Notes under the pieces: model-generated
Told to the model about the DNA's origin: nothing
The model's database searches: none
The model's input: only the letters and a program-made list of their open reading frames with translations
Shown here: one piece after another, positions 20,970 through 24,021 of the stretch
Layout: each line of letters starts with the position of its first letter
How positions within the stretch are numbered: position 1 is the stretch's first letter
Program-made: the position numbers and the translations under genes
NCBI GenBank assembly: GCA_032718475.1
Contig: JAUCBJ010000328.1
Coordinates: 1 to 24,021 of the forward strand
Reading direction: 5' to 3'
DNA length: 24,021 nucleotides
Source: Nemertoderma westbladi
Taxonomy: Eukaryota > Xenacoelomorpha > Nemertodermatida > Nemertodermatidae

Positions 20970-21630
20970 CAAACAGATCAGTTGTGCGGTTCCACGATCT
21001 TCGTATCCACTGGGGTGTCCTTCGCGGAGACATTAGTCTACTTCTTCTTCAATATTCTGGTGGACTATAATGTTTAAGACAACTCTTGAAATATCTCTAC
21101 CATGAGGTACTCATAGTCGAGTGTTCCTATGCATGAGAACTAGTAACTACAGTAGATGATGTTCCCATGTTCTCAGATCTTGACTAAGCCTATGCTGATG
21201 ACTTTGGTTTACTGTCCTGTCAGTGACATTGGAGGGAGAGCTTATCTAGATTAGAGGAGGAGGCATACAATGTTGGACTTTTAGTAAATAGCTCAAAGAC
21301 CAAAACTGTGACAGTAAATATTTGATTCAGACAAGCAGAAAGTTGATCGTGAAAACATTCAATCACTGGATGGACTGGTAAGTCATGTGAATGGATGATT
21401 GGTTTGGATGTCTGGTGAAGATTTCCGAATGCACAAAGGAAAGATGTGGTCTGCTGCATCCTACGGTTATCCAGCATCTGGAGTAGTTGTGATATCACGT
21501 GCTCTTTAAAGGTACGCATTTTCCGTGCAGCAGTGCGTTGATCTTTGCTGCTGCTAAATGCTACAAACACCTGGATGGCACATAAAACCATGATGGCACC
21601 CCATTTACTGCATGGAGGTACAGCGCAGCA
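20970..21630 (+). pseudogene. Degraded LINE reverse transcriptase
   Basis: Pieces of an RT domain appear in order on the plus strand across changing frames. Near 21013-21065 are remnants of the GVRQGDI...FFNILVD region. At ~21190-21204 is YADDFGLLS, the catalytic YADD box, followed soon by a stop. Then comes LEEEAYNVGLLVNSSKTKT (~21238-21296), and at ~21450-21575 LSSIWSS...KVRIFRAAVR...LLLLNATNTW, the thumb-side region of RTE/CR1-like RTs. Several stops and frameshifts disable it. An open frame of 141 codons on the opposite strand (21220-21645) is a shadow of this relic. Confidence 0.75.
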
Positions 21631-21659
21631 GGTTGTCTTTATCAAAGACCACCAGAAGA

Positions 21660-21867
21660 GGTCAGTAGTCCTGATCTAACACTATACTCTTTAAAATGGA
21701 ATATTTAGGCAATATAATTAATATCTAAAGTATATTTTGTTTTTTTTGTAGGCTGTATGAGATAATTTTTGAGTGATAACTCCAGAAAAGCTTGAGCATA
21801 CCTGTAACCTGATCCAAAAGGTATCTGTAGGTGAAAATTAATGTCAAAAACGTCATAAGTGAAAATA
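21660..21867. other. AT-rich spacer, nothing recognised
   Basis: This short stretch lies between the RT relic and the decayed repeat region. It has T-runs and no coding or RNA signal that I can support. Confidence 0.5.
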
Positions 21868-21959
21868 AGAAATGTGGGCAGCCTTTTTAAGAGGACTTCT
21901 TCTATAGCGCCATGAAAATTTGTTTAGTATATTTCAATAGTAAGCATTGTTGATGGTTT

Positions 21960-22440
21960 GGATACTTCCCATTAGCGTAGAAGGCTGATTTTAGGCTCAT
22001 TTGAACCACAATCATTGATTTAGTGGGGGTAGAAGTTGATGTAACAAACTTTTTTTTGAAATATTTTGGTCAATTCCTCAAAATTTTAGCTCAAAAGTGG
22101 TGGTGTGATAGCCCATATTTACTCGAAGAGCAGTATTCTTTCAAATATGACTTTATGGTGGTCGTAGGGAGTTGATTTTGTGCTTATTAGAACCGAAATG
22201 GTCGATTTAGTGGGGGTAGGACTAGTTGGAATAGTTTAAATATCATTTTAATTGTATTTTTAGTCAATTAAAGCCAAATTTTGGCCCTCATATATATCGC
22301 GATAGCTTTCACTATGTGTCATTTGTAAAATGAATTGTCTTGGTCGTCTGGTGTTGATTTTGGGCTCGTTCGATCGCAATCATTAGCGTGGGAAGAACAG
22401 GTTGGCATGGTTTTATAAATCATTCTTATTTATATTTTTA
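21960..22440. repeat. Decayed ~185-bp tandem repeat, three copies
   Basis: Similar passages centre on GAACCACAATCATTGATTTA (22003), GAACCGAAATGGTCGATTTA (22190) and GATCGCAATCATTAGCGTGG (22372), spaced 187 and 182 bp. Each is preceded by a GTTGATTTTGGGCTC-like run, and the first two are followed by GTGGGGGTAG. Divergence is high, so this is an old duplication. No coding signal. Confidence 0.65.
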
Positions 22441-22574
22441 AGCCAATATCTGAATATAGTTTTTAACCCAGTATAGTTAACTGTTAGTTATTGGTATGTA
22501 ATACTTGTTGGTTTGACGTCTCTTAATATTTTGAAGTTCAACTAGTGCACCCTAACTAAATTAAAAAAAAACTA

Positions 22575-22632
22575 AAAACTAAATTGATGATTGCGGTTCA
22601 ATGAACCAAAAATGGTACGACCTAAAGAATTT
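22575..22632. repeat. Inverted copy of the ~185-bp repeat core
   Basis: The reverse complement reads TTTTTGGTTCATTGAACCGC then AATCATCAATTTAGT. This matches the copy at 21985-22023 at most positions. The two could pair over about 40 bp as a long fold-back. Confidence 0.6.
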
Positions 22633-22736
22633 ATATTACACATGATGTACTGTAAGTGTAAGCTGTCGTGACGACATATGTGTGGGCTAAAATTTTATAT
22701 TTTCTGATTGGCTGGCTTAAAAAGTGGATCAACACT

Positions 22737-22805
22737 ATAATTTTTGTCCAAATTGGCTACTTTTTCAGTTATAATTTTTGACCAAATTGGCTACTTTTTT
22801 CAGTG
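22737..22805. repeat. 34-bp direct duplication with inverted flanks
   Basis: Two adjacent copies, 22737-22770 and 22771-22805, each run from ATAATTTTTG through AAATTGGCTAC to TTTCAG. They differ by one substitution and one T. They sit between CAACACT (22730-22736) and AGTGTTG (22802-22808), exact reverse complements. Confidence 0.85.
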
Positions 22806-22879
22806 TTGTTTTGCTGGTTTTCACCAATATTTGGGAGCATTAATATTTTTCGACCTTGTACCTCTGAGCACGATTCGTT

Positions 22880-23044
22880 CCGGAATACCTCAACAACGTC
22901 AGTTTACACACTTCTTCTAGTCATCGTATGAAGACAATATTGAGCCGATTTGAACTGCAACGGTTGATTTAGTGGGTGTAAAGAGGATATAGCACTTCTT
23001 ACAATGACTAGAAGACTGAAAACTGACATTTTGGTGTTCCGTAG
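22880..23044. repeat. Fold-back with ~40-bp imperfect arms
   Basis: The left arm 22880-22924 and the reverse complement of 23004-23044 align. They share CTTCTAGTCAT exactly, GTCAGTTT, and CGGAAnACC, with small gaps. The loop holds a further direct copy of the 185-bp core, GAACTGCAACGGTTGATTTA at 22952. This looks like a small non-autonomous element or an inverted duplication. Confidence 0.65.
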
Positions 23045-23087
23045 ATGAATCTTAGTTATTAGTAACTATAGTAATAACTAAATCTAC
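23041..23087. repeat. Hairpin, 9-bp inner and 6-bp outer arms
   Basis: GTAGAT...TAGTTATTA pairs with TAATAACTA...ATCTAC around a 10-nt centre. It overlaps the outer end of the neighbouring fold-back. Confidence 0.65.
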
Positions 23088-23149
23088 ATGTAGTTTCCGA
23101 AATATTGGGTGAATGATTTAGACGACCACAACTACCCCCAGTAATTTTA

Positions 23150-23773
23150 ATTTGAATTTTTATGATACCAATATCGACTTTATACAGTGAGTGGAAGTGT
23201 AGTTAACTGACAGGGGTTCGCGATAATTTCCGCTTAGTGATTTAAGCCGCTAGCGACGTAAGACCGGGTAAATGTTTCGGGTTGCCCACATTTCTCAGTT
23301 TGTTGAATTTTACCCCAATGGGCATTTCTTACCTTGATATTAGTTTAGTCAGCCATATAGGTTATGCTCTCTGAATTTTAAGGTCCCTCAGTTATACAGC
23401 CTACCCCTTATTACATTGTTATTACAGTAGGCATACTGTATACAACAACGGTAGTACAGGAGTATTAATATAATAAAATTTTAGAAACATTAAATTAATA
23501 GTAAAGAAAGGTAATATAATATAATAAACGGATTACTATTTTTGTGGCAGGTAGAATTTCGTCATCGGGCAGTTTGCATCGAAGTCATCATCAAATGCAT
23601 CAGTTGCCATGGTAACTGTTGTCTGAAATGTCATTTTAAATATCACTTTTTCTCTTTAGTGAATTTAGTTAATGAATACAGCATGATTATTTTCATTGAC
23701 CTAAATAGTTGTTAAACAATCATTTTTCAACCAGGGTTGTTTGTACGGAGCCCCCCTTTCCCCCTTTTTTTTC
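23150..23773. other. AT-rich sequence, nothing recognised
   Basis: No coding frame, RNA gene or clear repeat was seen except GGTTGCCCACATTTCT at 23280-23295. Its reverse complement is found at 21868-21883 with one mismatch. A pyrimidine-rich run (23750-23773) leads into the last array. Confidence 0.5.
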
Positions 23774-24021
23774 TAAGTCCGGCCCGGAGATACTATCTCA
23801 GGCCCGGAGATACTAAGTCCGGCCCGGAGATACTATCTAAGGCCCGGAGATACTAAGTCCGGCCCGGAGATACTATCTCAGGCCCGGAGATACTAAGTCC
23901 GGCCCGGAGATACTATCTCAGGCCCTGAGATACTAAGTCCGGCCCGGAGATACTATCTCAGGCCCGGAGATACTAAGTCTGGCCCAGAGATACTAAGTCC
24001 GGCCCGGAGATACTATCTCAG
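23774..24021. repeat. 20-bp minisatellite in alternating dimers
   Basis: About 12 units of GGCCCGGAGATACTA plus a 5-base end that alternates between AGTCC and TCTCA, giving a 40-bp dimer. The alternation fails once: the units at 23961 and 23981 both end in the AGTC form. Single changes occur at 23926, 23839 and 23986. The array runs off the window. Confidence 0.97.

Noticed and set aside
21220-21645. 141-codon minus-strand frame
   Set aside because: It is antisense to a recognisable RT relic whose motifs read on the plus strand.

Overview
The window looks like repeat-dense, gene-poor nuclear DNA of a eukaryote, most likely an invertebrate animal. The evidence is AT-rich non-coding sequence, one nearly complete non-LTR retrotransposon (LINE), several LINE relics, a hAT-like miniature element and four unrelated tandem arrays with units of about 2.96 kb, 35 bp, 17 bp and 20 bp. 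I see no single-copy host protein gene, no rRNA and no clearly functional tRNA. The species cannot be named from this sequence; animal rather than plant or fungus is inferred from the LINE types. Such a mix is usual in heterochromatin or other repeat islands.

Layout. 1-10657: a head-to-tail array of a ~2.96-kb unit, with three full lengths (2964, 2958 and 2970 bp) and a fourth cut off at 10657; it continues to the left of the window. Each unit carries, on the minus strand, a 73-nt tRNA-like relic with Pol III A-box and B-box spacing followed by a T7 run. Each also has a 48-bp near-palindrome, a GC-rich stem-loop and a block that is much more diverged in copy 1 than the rest. 10658-15209: a minus-strand LINE with an intact ORF2 (endonuclease, reverse transcriptase, C-terminal CCHC) and the 3' part of ORF1. 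Its 3' AAT-rich tail abuts the truncated fourth unit and its 5' truncated end lies in an older, frameshifted RT fragment (15210-15560).

15563-19051: about 100 copies of a 35-bp minisatellite, containing a 36-unit (1262-bp) block duplicated in tandem. 19052-19601: a short spacer with a ~82-bp hAT-like miniature element. 19602-20826: about 72 copies of a 17-bp G-rich minisatellite. 20970-21630: a degraded plus-strand LINE RT. 21660-23773: AT-rich sequence holding a decayed ~185-bp repeat family in direct and inverted copies, plus fold-backs. 23774-24021: a 20-bp minisatellite alternating two variants, running off the right end.

The only product likely to be made and to work is the LINE ORF2 protein, which would nick DNA and reverse-transcribe its own RNA. 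The rest is best read as layered repeats: old LINE fragments, tandem expansion between or beside them, and a recent LINE insertion at the edge of the large array. The most unusual observation is the tRNA-like relic, framed by an inverted repeat, inside every unit of the large array.
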